Assembly: GCA_947566075.1 (NCBI GenBank)
Contig: CANOIM010000003.1
Location: 163,702 to 227,701, forward strand
Reading direction: 5' to 3'
Origin: an uncultured Eggerthellaceae bacterium
Lineage (GTDB): Bacteria; Actinomycetota; Coriobacteriia; Coriobacteriales; Eggerthellaceae
DNA length: 64,000 nt
Shown piece after piece: positions 1 to 6,519 of this stretch (positions within the stretch are counted from its first letter, which is position 1; each line of letters opens with the position of its first letter). Under the pieces are notes generated by a model. That model saw only the letters and a list, made by a program, of their open reading frames with translations. It was not told the DNA's origin and ran no database searches. The position numbers were made by a program, and so were the translations under genes.

Positions 1-71
1 ATCTGGTCCTCTCGCAGATACAGCCGGTAGGGGGCCTCTTTGCTGGTGGTCGTCTTGGTAGCCTCTGCCAT
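1..71 (-). CDS. 5' end of a gene under Trp attenuation, possibly TrpB2-like tryptophan synthase beta (partial)
   Basis: Only the first 23 codons are present; the gene runs off the left edge. It starts at ATG 71-69 with AAGGA eight bases upstream. The visible N-terminus has a Thr/Lys-rich tail, then PYRLYLREDQ. That segment resembles the start of TrpB2-type tryptophan synthase beta chains, where a short Leu/Glu/Asp stretch precedes an IP-x-x-WYN motif, but the decisive residues lie outside the window. The upstream leader peptide with three consecutive Trp codons and an attenuator-like terminator (156-324) independently says the gene belongs to tryptophan synthesis or uptake. TrpE or a tryptophan transporter remain possible. 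Confidence 0.45.
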   Translation of the reverse strand, partial: MAEATKTTTSKEAPYRLYLREDQ

Positions 72-155
72 CTTCCTTGTCCTTTCTCGCGGCGTTCAGC
101 TTCTCTGCTCGTTCGATCTGCGCCTGTTCGGCTTGAAGTCCTGGGATGTGGGGTG

Positions 156-190
156 AAAAAAAGAAGACCCCCGAGTCATCGAGGGTCTTC
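156..190 (-). terminator. Attenuator terminator of the Trp leader
   Basis: Read on the minus strand this is a 12-bp stem with one mismatch (arms 163-174 and 179-190, loop 175-178) followed by seven U residues (162-156). It lies between the Trp leader peptide stop (229) and the structural gene start (71), where a trp attenuator is expected. Classical logic is that ribosome stalling on Trp codons favours an antiterminator; the antiterminator pairing itself I did not resolve. Confidence 0.75.
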
Positions 191-228
191 AAGGCGTCTA
201 TGCTGAGGCGAAGTTCGATAACCCGGAT

Positions 229-312
229 CTAAGATATTCCCTTCTGCCACCACCAAGCACCAGCAACCGTTTGCACGGCTGCGTTCATGATATGTGCCTG
301 AGCGTTGGTCAA
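229..312 (-). CDS. trpL: Trp leader peptide (trpL-type)
   Basis: A 27-codon reading frame starts at TTG 312-310 with GAAAGG at 324-319, spacing six. A shorter version could start at ATG 288. The C-terminal part reads AWWWQKGIS then stop, so three adjacent Trp codons occupy 255-247. Tandem Trp codons immediately before a terminator hairpin are the hallmark of ribosome-mediated trp attenuation, known in Corynebacterium and Streptomyces as well as enterobacteria. The peptide itself is probably not functional; its translation senses charged tRNA-Trp. The gene is divergent from metN. Confidence 0.75.
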   Translation of the reverse strand: MTNAQAHIMNAAVQTVAGAWWWQKGIS

Positions 313-341
313 GGTAAGCCTTTCGTATCGGGTCAGTGCGC

Positions 342-369
342 AGGATAGCAGACTTTCGCCTTCGTGCAA
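342..369 (-). promoter_or_regulatory. Promoter of the Trp leader transcript
   Basis: On the minus strand TTGCAC (369-364) and TATCCT (347-342) are separated by 16 bases. Transcription would begin about position 335, some 23 bases before the leader peptide start. It is the best match to a vegetative promoter in the 72-587 intergenic region, which otherwise holds only the leader, the attenuator and the metN upstream region. Confidence 0.55.
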
Positions 370-527
370 GGGGGAATCCTGTTAAGCGCTTCTCTTCCTC
401 CCTTCAGGGCGGTACGGATGCAGAACGAATGCTGGGGGCGGGGATCAGGCGTGGCCTTCTGGTCCTCCGATGGGTCTCTTTCGGAAAAGGCCATGGCTTC
501 GTGGCCGCGCAACGGAGAGGTTCGCGC

Positions 528-569
528 TAAAATCACAGGCTCCAACAGAAAGCAGCTCCTACGGGCTGC
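528..569 (+). promoter_or_regulatory. metN 5' region: possible -10 and leader hairpin
   Basis: A TAAAAT box (528-533) lacks a convincing -35. A 7-bp hairpin (arms 552-558 and 563-569, tetraloop CTAC) follows about 12 bases after the expected transcript start and sits just before the metN ribosome site. The 18-base hairpin is nearly identical to one at 28151-28168 in front of mrp. No convincing SAM riboswitch or T-box was recognised between 370 and 580. Confidence 0.35.
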
Positions 570-587
570 GAGACCCAAGGAATGCGC

Positions 588-1616
588 GTGATCGAATTAA
601 AGCATCTGACCAAGACGTTCAAGACGGGGAAGGAAAGCTTCACTGCCGTCAACGACGTGAACCTCACCATCCAAGACGGTGAGGTATTCGGCATCATCGG
701 CTTTTCGGGCGCCGGCAAATCCACGTTGGTGCGCTGCATGAACCTGCTGGAGCGTCCCACCTCTGGTCAGGTGATCATCGACGGCGTTGACCTCACTCAG
801 CTCCCCTTGAAGCAACTGCGGGAAGAGCGCAAGCGCATCGGCATGATCTTCCAGCAGTTCAACCTGCTCTCTCAAAGCACGGTGGCGGCGAACGTGCGCT
901 ATCCTCTGGAGATATCCGGCGTTCCGAAGGATAAGGCTGATGCCCGGGTGAAGGAACTGCTGGAACTGGTTGACCTCTCAGACAAGGCCACCTCCTACCC
1001 GGCCCAGCTCTCCGGAGGCCAGAAACAGCGGGTGGCCATCGCCCGGGCCTTGGCCACTGACCCGAAGATCATCCTCTGCGATGAGGCCACCAGCGCGCTT
1101 GACCCTATCACCACCCGCTCTATCTTGGATCTGCTCAAGCGCCTGAATACCGAATTCGGCGTGACCATCGTGGTCATCACCCATGAGATGCGCGTGGTGG
1201 AGCAGATCTGTGACCGGGTGGCTGTCATGAGCGAAGGCCAAGTGAAGGAAGAGGGAACCGTCTTCGATGTCTTCCTGCAGCCGAAGTCAGACACGGCGAA
1301 GCGGCTGATCGAACCTTCCCATGCTGAGGCTGTTGGCGAACTGCCCCCGAACAGCCTGCGCCTGGCCTTCACGGGCGAGGAATCCGGTGCTCCCGTCATA
1401 TCTGACATGACCGTCCAGTGCGATGTCATGGTGAACATCCTCTCGGCCAATACAGAGGTCATCGGCGGCAAGACCTTGGGCCAGATGCTGATCCAGCTGC
1501 CGGAGGACACGGCAGCCCAAGACCGTATCAAGCATTACTTGGAGCGGCGCGGCATCTTCTTCGAAGCCAATACCACTGCGGCGGGAGAAGACGCGGGCTC
1601 TCAGGAGGTGATCTAG
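588..1616 (+). CDS. metN: Methionine ABC transporter, ATP-binding protein
   Basis: ATPase of the MetNIQ importer for D- and L-methionine at the cytoplasmic face of the membrane. The 342-residue protein shows Walker A GFSGAGKST (about 38-46), the LSGGQKQR signature, Walker B followed by DEATSALD, and a C-terminal ACT-like NIL domain (about 265-335) that in E. coli MetN binds methionine and inhibits transport. An ATG at 582 touches the AAGGA at 577-581, so GTG 588, spaced six bases from it, is preferred. metI starts directly after the stop, and metQ follows: a complete three-gene import operon divergent from the Trp leader. Confidence 0.95.
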   Translation: MIELKHLTKTFKTGKESFTAVNDVNLTIQDGEVFGIIGFSGAGKSTLVRCMNLLERPTSGQVIIDGVDLTQLPLKQLREERKRIGMIFQQFNLLSQSTVAANVRYPLEISGVPKDKADARVKELLELVDLSDKATSYPAQLSGGQKQRVAIARALATDPKIILCDEATSALDPITTRSILDLLKRLNTEFGVTIVVITHEMRVVEQICDRVAVMSEGQVKEEGTVFDVFLQPKSDTAKRLIEPSHAEAVGELPPNSLRLAFTGEESGAPVISDMTVQCDVMVNILSANTEVIGGKTLGQMLIQLPEDTAAQDRIKHYLERRGIFFEANTTAAGEDAGSQEVI

Positions 1617-2276
1617 ATGTCTCCGGAGATGATGGACCTTCTGCTCACAGGCACCTGGGAAACGTTGTACATGACCCTTGTCTCCACGGCTATCGCCTAC
1701 GTCATCGGCGTGCCGGTGGGGGTCATCCTCTATATCACCGGAGAAGGCGGCATTCGCCAGAACCGGGCAGTGAACTTCGTGATGGGCATCATCGTGAACA
1801 TCCTGCGTTCGGTCCCCTTCCTCATCCTGCTGGTGGCCATCCTGCCCTTCACGCGGGCGGTGGTGGGCACCACCATCGGCTCTACGGCCACTATCGTGCC
1901 CCTCGTGGTGGCAGCGGCCCCCTATGTGGCCCGCATGGTGGAATCCTCCCTGAAGGAAGTGGACGCCGGGGTGATAGAAGCGGCCCGGGCCATGGGCTCA
2001 TCCACGTTCCAGATGATCTGGAAGGTCTTCTTGCCCGAGGCGCGGCCCTCGCTGCTCGTGGGTGCTACCATCTCGCTCGCTACCATCCTGGGGTATTCCG
2101 CCATGGCTGGTTTCGTGGGAGGCGGCGGCTTGGGTGCCATTGCCATCAACTACGGTTACTACCGCTACCAGTCCGATGTCATGCTCATCACGGTGGCCTT
2201 GCTTGTGGTCATCGTGCAGATATTCCAGGAAGGTGGTTTGAAGCTCGTCAACAAAGTGGACAAGCGGTTGAGATGA
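1617..2276 (+). CDS. metI: Methionine ABC transporter, permease
   Basis: Membrane channel subunit of the methionine importer, 219 residues with about five transmembrane helices, the usual MetI size. The cytoplasmic EAA loop (EAARAMGSSTFQMIWKVFLP, from about residue 121), which docks on the MetN ATPase, is well preserved. The ATG immediately follows the metN stop, with AGGAGG inside the end of metN, indicating translational coupling. metQ begins 50 bases downstream. Confidence 0.95.
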   Translation: MSPEMMDLLLTGTWETLYMTLVSTAIAYVIGVPVGVILYITGEGGIRQNRAVNFVMGIIVNILRSVPFLILLVAILPFTRAVVGTTIGSTATIVPLVVAAAPYVARMVESSLKEVDAGVIEAARAMGSSTFQMIWKVFLPEARPSLLVGATISLATILGYSAMAGFVGGGGLGAIAINYGYYRYQSDVMLITVALLVVIVQIFQEGGLKLVNKVDKRLR

Positions 2277-2326
2277 TCCAAATGAAGGAAAGAAAAGAAA
2301 GAAAAAGAAAGGGAAAGGAAGACAAG

Positions 2327-3181
2327 ATGAAGGTTTCAAAGAGATTCGCGGCTATAGCAGTGGTAGCGGCAACAGCTCTGGCTCTGGGATTGGCTGGCTG
2401 CTCCGGCGGTTCCAGTTCCTCCAGCGCAGGTTCTGCGGCTGCCGAAGGGGACGACACGGTCATCACCGTGGGCGCTTCTCCCACCCCCCATGCCGAGATA
2501 CTGAAGCAGGTTGAACAGGCTCTAGCTGATGAGGGTTATCAGCTGGAAGTGGTGGAATACAATGACTACGTGCTACCGAACACCGCCCTGGAAGAGGGCG
2601 AGCTGGACGCGAACTACTTCCAGCACATCACCTATCTGAACGATTTCAATGATGAGAACGGCACCCATCTGGCCAATGCCGCGGGCATCCACTTCGAGCC
2701 CTTCGGCCTGTATTCCAACAAGGTTGCCTCTCTGGATGAGCTCCAAGATGGTGCCGTGGTGGCGGTCCCGAACGACACCACCAACGAGGCTCGCGCTTTG
2801 CTGTTGCTGGAACAAGAAGGGCTCATCAAGCTGAAGGAAGGCGCTGGCCTGAATGCCACCGTCATAGATATCGTGGAGAACCCGAAGAATCTCCAGATCC
2901 AGGAAGTGGAAGCTGCTCAGGTCCCGCGCACCTTGGATGAGGTGGATGTAGCCGCCATCAACGGCAACTACGCGTTGAATGCAGGGCTGAACGTGGCTGA
3001 TGCCATTGCCACGGAATCTGATGAAGGCGAAGCGGCCAAGGCCTATGTGAACGTCATCGCCGTCAAGGAAGGCTCTGAGGATTCACCGAAGATCCAGGCG
3101 CTGGTGGAAGCCCTTGAGACCGATGCGGTCAAGCAGTACATCGCTGACACCTACAATGGGGCTGTCGTCACCGTCTTCTAA
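2327..3181 (+). CDS. metQ: Methionine ABC transporter, substrate-binding lipoprotein
   Basis: NlpA/MetQ-family binding protein, 284 residues, anchored outside the membrane. A basic N-terminus and hydrophobic stretch end in lipobox LAGC with lipidated Cys25, followed by a Ser/Gly linker. The mature part begins with ITVGASPTPHAEILKQV, the typical start of methionine-binding NlpA proteins. ATG 2327 has AAAGGAAG just upstream; the 50 bases before it are nearly all purine, a possible spacer raising metQ output. Frames extending further upstream in the same phase only shadow metI. Last gene of the metNIQ operon. Confidence 0.95.
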   Translation: MKVSKRFAAIAVVAATALALGLAGCSGGSSSSSAGSAAAEGDDTVITVGASPTPHAEILKQVEQALADEGYQLEVVEYNDYVLPNTALEEGELDANYFQHITYLNDFNDENGTHLANAAGIHFEPFGLYSNKVASLDELQDGAVVAVPNDTTNEARALLLLEQEGLIKLKEGAGLNATVIDIVENPKNLQIQEVEAAQVPRTLDEVDVAAINGNYALNAGLNVADAIATESDEGEAAKAYVNVIAVKEGSEDSPKIQALVEALETDAVKQYIADTYNGAVVTVF

Positions 3182-3190
3182 CGTCTCTCG

Positions 3191-3217
3191 TACAGACCTC
3201 TGACGGTCTGTTCCTGT
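3191..3217 (+). terminator. Possible terminator after metQ
   Basis: A 7-bp inverted repeat ACAGACC/GGTCTGT with loop 3198-3203 sits ten bases after the metQ stop and is followed by a weak TCCTGTT tail. It may be a weak intrinsic terminator or a processing-stabilising hairpin. Confidence 0.4.
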
Positions 3218-3286
3218 TAAGGCGCTCGCACTCCCTTCCGTTGTATCTTCTGGTCAGACCAGCGGATACGCGGAAGGGAGGCTGCT

Positions 3287-4021
3287 ATGAGGAAGCGCAC
3301 GAAGGTAGCGGTGGTCATCCTTGCATGTACGGTCTGCGTGGCATTGGTGGCTGGCGTTGCCTATGCAGCGGCCCCTTCTTTCGCTGAGGCTGGGGAAGAG
3401 GTTGCCGAACAGCAAGCGGCGGCCGAAGATGCAGCCACAGATCAAGCCATGGCAGACTCTTATCTTCAGCAGGCCCAAACGCTCAGCCTCTCCAGCCATG
3501 ATGCTGATGGCGCCTACATCAACCAACCTTCAACCATCCCTTCGCTTCTGAATGCCCAAGCGAATAGTGGCGCTCATCTCCAAGATAAGGTTCCCCTTCA
3601 GGCTGCTACCTCGTCAAGCGCTTCGCAATCTTCCGCTGCCCAGAGCTTGCCCTCTTGCTCCTTGGTGATCTCTGGCAACGTCATCCCCTACGTAGATGCC
3701 TACAAGGCCGAACGTGCTCCTGACCATACCGCGGGATTATGGATGGGCTCAGATTCCACTCAGGATGGTTCCTGGGGTTATTTCATCGGTCATCATCCGG
3801 GCGTCTTCAATTGTGTGATGTATCTCCAACAGGGAGATACCATCCAAGTCTGTGATCGGGATGGCAATGAGCGCACCTACACCGTATTCGAAGTCTATGA
3901 CGTTCCTGACAGCACCCAATGGAGCCAAATAGCCTCTGATGTCACCAGCCATGGCGAATCCATCACCATCCAAACCTGCTGTGGCGATGAGGCCAGCTAT
4001 CGCATCGTAGAAGCTGCCTGA
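3287..4021 (+). CDS. Sortase-domain membrane protein
   Basis: 244 residues: an N-terminal signal anchor (about 7-28), a low-complexity Ala/Gln/Glu-rich extracytoplasmic region, and a C-terminal sortase-like domain. The fold is suggested by GHHPGVF (His169/His170), QQGDTIQVCDRDG, then TIQTCC (Cys231 in the TC position) and YRIVEA (Arg239), matching the sortase His-Cys-Arg triad order. GGGAGG precedes ATG 3287 by six bases. No LPXTG substrate or pilin gene is adjacent, so it may be a housekeeping or lone sortase. Class assignment is uncertain (class E/F-like spacing). Confidence 0.7.
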   Translation: MRKRTKVAVVILACTVCVALVAGVAYAAAPSFAEAGEEVAEQQAAAEDAATDQAMADSYLQQAQTLSLSSHDADGAYINQPSTIPSLLNAQANSGAHLQDKVPLQAATSSSASQSSAAQSLPSCSLVISGNVIPYVDAYKAERAPDHTAGLWMGSDSTQDGSWGYFIGHHPGVFNCVMYLQQGDTIQVCDRDGNERTYTVFEVYDVPDSTQWSQIASDVTSHGESITIQTCCGDEASYRIVEAA

Positions 4022-4035
4022 CCCTCCGGCCTTGC

Positions 4036-4065
4036 TTGGCCCCCGGGGCAGCCAGGCCGTATAAT
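4036..4065 (+). promoter_or_regulatory. Promoter of rsmI, likely giving a leaderless mRNA
   Basis: TTGGCC (4036-4041) and a perfect TATAAT (4060-4065) are spaced 18 bases. The rsmI ATG at 4072 lies where transcription should begin, and no ribosome-binding site precedes it. Confidence 0.6.
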
Positions 4066-4071
4066 CTCCCC

Positions 4072-4956
4072 ATGGCAGATCCAGGCAAGCTCACCATCGT
4101 TCCTACTCCCATTGGCAATCTGGGGGATATCTCCCTGCGTGCCATCGATGCCCTGAGCGCTGCGGATGCAGTGCTTTGCGAAGACACTCGGGTAACGGGC
4201 AAGCTGTTGGCTGCCCTTGAGGTGAAGCGTCCGCTCATCCGGCTGGATGAGCACACCATCCGGGAACGGTCAGGCCAGATCATCGAACGCCTCCAGGCGG
4301 GGGAGTCCTTCGCATACTGCTCAGATGCGGGCATGCCGGGGGTGTCTGACCCGGGCATGCATCTGGTATCCCAGGCGCGGCAGCAGGGCGTTCCTGTTGA
4401 CGTATTGCCGGGGGCATCGGCGGCCACCACGGCCTACGTGGCCAGCGGCTTCTCCGCCCAACGCTTCCTCTTCGCAGGCTTTCTGCCCCGCAAGGAAGGG
4501 GAACAGGCCGCCCTTTTGGAAAGTCTGCGCAGCTTGGATGCCGCCCTCATCTTCTATGAAAGCCCGCACCGGACAGCAGATTCCCTGAAGGCCATCGCTC
4601 AAGCGTTCCCTACCCGACAGGTGGCCCTCTGCCGAGAGCTGACGAAGGTCCATGAAGAAGTGGTGGTGGCGAAGGCCTCAGAATTGGCTGAGCTCATCGC
4701 CACCCGGGAACAGGAGGGCTCTCTCAAAGGCGAGATAGCCCTGGTGATAGATGCACCCTCTGCGGAAGAGGAAGCGCAGGCCCAGGCTCTGAAGCGGGGC
4801 GGGGCTCAAACGCGTGCCCGGGAGCTGGCTGCTGCGGGCACGCGGCCCAAGGAAGCCGCCCGCATCCTCTCGCAAGAATGCGGCATCCCTCGCAATGAGG
4901 CCTATGAGCTGGCCCTCGCGGCTCGAGATGGGCTGCGGGAAGGCTCCTGCGCTTGA
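4072..4956 (+). CDS. rsmI: 16S rRNA (cytidine1402-2'-O)-methyltransferase
   Basis: RsmI uses SAM to 2'-O-methylate C1402 in the decoding centre of 16S rRNA. The 294-residue protein has the tetrapyrrole-methylase fold with VPTPIGNLGD (residues 10-19), LCEDTR, CSDAGMPGVSDPG (around Cys83) and GFLPRKEGE. A TTG at 4036 would add twelve residues unlike the family; ATG 4072 gives the standard MxxGKL start and is probably translated leaderless. The stop overlaps the next gene by one base. Confidence 0.93.
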   Translation: MADPGKLTIVPTPIGNLGDISLRAIDALSAADAVLCEDTRVTGKLLAALEVKRPLIRLDEHTIRERSGQIIERLQAGESFAYCSDAGMPGVSDPGMHLVSQARQQGVPVDVLPGASAATTAYVASGFSAQRFLFAGFLPRKEGEQAALLESLRSLDAALIFYESPHRTADSLKAIAQAFPTRQVALCRELTKVHEEVVVAKASELAELIATREQEGSLKGEIALVIDAPSAEEEAQAQALKRGGAQTRARELAAAGTRPKEAARILSQECGIPRNEAYELALAARDGLREGSCA

Positions 4957-5537
4957 TGGGTCATCGGTCTTCTGCTTGCACCCAGCTGGTCCATCTTGCC
5001 GGGTTCGATGTTCAGCTCACCCGCAAGCGGGTCAAGAACGTGAACCTCCGCGTGCGCCCCAATGGCCAGGTGGCTGTCTCTGCTCCTCCCTCTGTGAGCC
5101 TCGGGGAGATAGAGCGCTTCCTTGAGCGCAAGCGCTCCTGGATCCAGCGGGCTCAGCAGAAGCACCCTGCCAACGCCCCTGACCCCTTCGCCGAAGCCAC
5201 TGATGAGGAGAAGCGCCAATGGAAGAGCCTCATGGAGGCCTTCGTTCCACCCCTTATCCAGAAATGGGAGGCTGTTCTGGGGGTACGGGCAGGAAAGCTG
5301 GCCTACAGGAACATGAAGAGCCGCTGGGGAAGCTGCCAGCCCTCTACGGGGCGCATCTGCATCAACACGCGTCTGGCGCTCTATCCGCCGGAATGCTTGG
5401 AATACGTGGTGGTCCATGAGCTCTGCCATCTGCTGGTGCATGGCCATGGTCCGGCATTCTACGGCTTGCTTGACAATGCTCTGCCTGATTGGAAGCAGGC
5501 CCGCCAGCGCCTTTCCTTGCCACCTGCGGTATACTGA
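4956..5537 (+). CDS. YgjP/DUF45-type zinc metalloprotein
   Basis: 193-residue protein of the YgjP-like (WLM/M48 clan) family of putative metal-dependent hydrolases. It shows the diagnostic MKSRWGSC motif, an HELCH zinc motif (His154, Glu155, His158) and a further His-rich HGHG three residues on, then the family's F-x-x-LLD-x-x-LPDW tail. ATG 4956 overlaps the rsmI stop (TGATG), implying coupling; TTG 4953 is an alternative. The physiological substrate is unknown; in some bacteria the gene is near SprT-like functions. Confidence 0.85.
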   Translation: MGHRSSACTQLVHLAGFDVQLTRKRVKNVNLRVRPNGQVAVSAPPSVSLGEIERFLERKRSWIQRAQQKHPANAPDPFAEATDEEKRQWKSLMEAFVPPLIQKWEAVLGVRAGKLAYRNMKSRWGSCQPSTGRICINTRLALYPPECLEYVVVHELCHLLVHGHGPAFYGLLDNALPDWKQARQRLSLPPAVY

Positions 5538-5549
5538 TTCTTCGCACTA

Positions 5550-5662
5550 AGAGCACCTCGGTCTGGCAGGACGGGGCGACACGTTCCGAACCTGGTCAGG
5601 TCCGGGAGGAAGCAGCCATAAGGAACCGCTGACGAGCCCGTCCTGTCTGTCCGGGGTGCTCT
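5550..5662 (+). ncRNA. ffs: Signal recognition particle RNA, small bacterial type
   Basis: The conserved apical domain GGTCAGGTCCGGGAGGAAGC (5594-5613) followed by AGCC is the Ffh-binding tetraloop region of 4.5S RNA. Terminal arms AGAGCACC (5550-5557) and GGTGCTCT (5655-5662) pair, giving a rod of about 113 nt. TATACT at 5530-5535 is a plausible -10. It overlaps the longest reading of the following DedA gene. Confidence 0.93.
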
Positions 5663-5694
5663 CATTCATTGCCACCACAACGAAAGATGACGTT

Positions 5695-6411
5695 TTGGGG
5701 ATCATAGATTTCTTCATCAACCTGCTGAAAGACCCACGCGGCTTCATCGCAGGCTGGATCATCACCCTGGGCCCTGTGTGGGTCTACTCACCACTGTTCC
5801 TCATCGTGTTCGTGGAAACGGGCGTGGTGTTCTTCCCGTTTCTGCCGGGGGATTCGCTGCTCTTCGCTGTGGGCGTGTTCTCAGCGGATGGGGGAGGCTT
5901 GAACCTCTTCGCCAGCTTGATGGTCTTCTACGCGGCGGCTATCCTGGGCAACACGTCCAACTACTGGATAGCGCGTTTCCTGGGGCATCGCATCATAGAT
6001 TCCGGCAAGGTGAAGGCGCTCACTCCTGAGCGCATGGCGAAGCTGGACCATTTCTTCTCGAAATATGGCGGCCTCACCATCGTCATCACGCGCTTCATGC
6101 CCTTCTTCCGTACCTTCGCCCCGTTCATCGCGGGCACGGGGCACATGAACTTCGGCAAGTTCACCGTGTGGAACTGCATCGGCGGTGTTGCCTGGGTGAG
6201 CCTTTTCGTGCTGACCGGCTATTTCTTCGGCGGCGTTCCCTTCGTGCAGGAGCACTTCGAGGTCATCGTGCTGGGCATCGTGGCCGTTTCCGTGGCCCCG
6301 GCGTTCATCGCTGCCATCAAGAGCGCCCTCTCCTCAAAGAAGAAGGCGAAGGAGACCGGCATCCCTGCGGATGTTGCTGAGCTCAAAGCCGAAGAGGACC
6401 TGCGCAAGTAG
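5695..6411 (+). CDS. DedA family membrane protein
   Basis: Inner-membrane protein of the DedA/VTT family, implicated in undecaprenyl-phosphate or phospholipid scrambling and membrane-potential homeostasis. Signature motifs are FVETGVVFFPFLPGDSLLF, YWIARFLG and RFMPFFRTFAPFIAGTGHM followed by a Gly-rich helix; five or six hydrophobic segments are visible. The start is uncertain: GTG 5656 overlaps the SRP RNA, so TTG 5695, which begins just before the conserved IIDFFINLL segment, is preferred (238 residues). No strong ribosome site is seen for either. Confidence 0.88.
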   Translation: MGIIDFFINLLKDPRGFIAGWIITLGPVWVYSPLFLIVFVETGVVFFPFLPGDSLLFAVGVFSADGGGLNLFASLMVFYAAAILGNTSNYWIARFLGHRIIDSGKVKALTPERMAKLDHFFSKYGGLTIVITRFMPFFRTFAPFIAGTGHMNFGKFTVWNCIGGVAWVSLFVLTGYFFGGVPFVQEHFEVIVLGIVAVSVAPAFIAAIKSALSSKKKAKETGIPADVAELKAEEDLRK

Positions 6412-6474
6412 CTGATCTGTGGGGGCGGGAACGGTCACCTCATTGGCGAGGTTCACCCTTGTTAAAAGTCTGGT

Positions 6475-6504
6475 TTATGAGTAAGATTCTTATGAGTAAG
6501 ACTT
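6475..6504 (+). repeat. 15-bp tandem direct repeat before the ATPase gene
   Basis: Two copies of TTATGAGTAAGA-Y-T-Y lie at 6475-6489 and 6490-6504, ending just before the GAGAGGA ribosome site of the ATPase gene. A head-to-tail pair at this position looks like an operator or iteron. Confidence 0.6.
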
Positions 6505-6519
6505 TTGAGAGGAGCCACC

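Noticed and set aside
400..420. T-box-like AGGGCGGTACGG upstream of metN
   Set aside because: Only a partial match to the T-box consensus, no UGGN bulge, specifier loop or downstream terminator, so a T-box was not called.
1418..2326. Upstream extension of metQ
   Set aside because: The frame is open through metI by GC-rich codon bias, but the lipoprotein signal peptide starts at ATG 2327 after a ribosome site.
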